Origin: Ophiodon elongatus
Taxonomy: Eukaryota; Chordata; Actinopteri; Perciformes; Hexagrammidae
Reading direction: 5' to 3'
NCBI GenBank assembly: GCA_016806645.1
Contig: JACSYO010000975.1
Span: 704,501 to 768,500, forward strand
Length of the DNA stretch: 64,000 nt
Position numbers and translations under genes: made by a program. Each line of letters opens with the position of its first letter. The first letter of the stretch is position 1. Of this stretch, positions 63,788 to 64,000 are shown in pieces. The notes under the pieces were generated by a model. It did not search any database. It was not told the origin of the DNA and worked only from the letters and a program-made list of their open reading frames with translations.

Positions 63788-64000
63788 TACGACCGGGTTG
63801 TCTCACAAGTTGCCAGTTTACACTCAGTTAGCAGTTTATTTTTAAGCTAAGAAAAAGCTAAATCGTTGTCAGACAACAGTCGGTGGGTTTGGCATTCCGG
63901 CATGCTTTTTCTCTCCAAACGGACTGTTGACCTGATTGGTCAATACTCAGACAAACGGAAACCAGAACGCTTCCAATCTCAAAATCTAGTCCCGTTGCCT

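Overview
The window is AT-rich, TE-dense vertebrate DNA, almost certainly from a teleost and probably a percomorph. Its repeat set is typical of ray-finned fish: L2, RTE and Tx1 LINEs, a Penelope-like element, PIF/Harbinger, Tc1, hAT, a Ginger-type transposon and tRNA-derived SINEs. Coding sequence is split by introns with GT-AG borders. There are no bacterial operons, ribosome binding sites or CRISPR arrays.

One clear host gene is present. On the minus strand at 50713-60102 lies a complete nine-exon olfactomedin-like gene, best matched to OLFML2B (photomedin-2). The exons join in frame to 2,400 nt (799 residues plus stop) and encode a signal peptide, Cys-rich N-terminal repeats, a coiled-coil/basic stretch, a Thr-rich mucin-like linker and a C-terminal olfactomedin domain. 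About 2.7 kb upstream, on the same strand, a short terminal exon (62823-62873) is the only visible part of a second, unidentified gene. A third host-like piece is a single clean 159-bp exon at 32549-32707 (+) that reads as the domain IV S6 segment of a T-type voltage-gated calcium channel.

From 1 to about 49 kb the rest is mostly layered transposon remains. Left to right: a hAT transposase tail (1-320); a frameshifted zinc-finger transposon-like gene (740-1963); a hAT-like end (2079-2560); a Harbinger 5' end followed by an L2 fragment (3.9-5.4 kb); a deleted Harbinger copy carrying a solo LTR with 4-bp target duplication (5.6-6.8 kb); a Harbinger Myb/SANT gene (7-7.8 kb); a 3.2-kb RTE LINE flanked by a perfect 13-bp target duplication (8.0-11.2 kb); a Ginger-type transposon with integrase, ULP1 protease and PHD modules (11.6-14.05 kb); a deleted Tc1 joined to an L2 (14.6-15.65 kb); another L2 (16.5-18.2 kb); a Penelope-like element inside a Harbinger copy (19.1-25.3 kb); a Harbinger copy with both genes (26.9-28.7 kb); an L1-type ORF1 relic and an unclassified coding relic (30.1-32.0 kb); and a 5.4-kb Tx1-type LINE with a nested insertion (33.5-38.9 kb). 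From 39 to 50 kb there are MITEs, SINE pieces and microsatellites but no recognisable gene.

Nearly all transposon ORFs carry frameshifts, stops or altered catalytic residues and look inactive. Family names come from motif recognition by eye; no database search was run.
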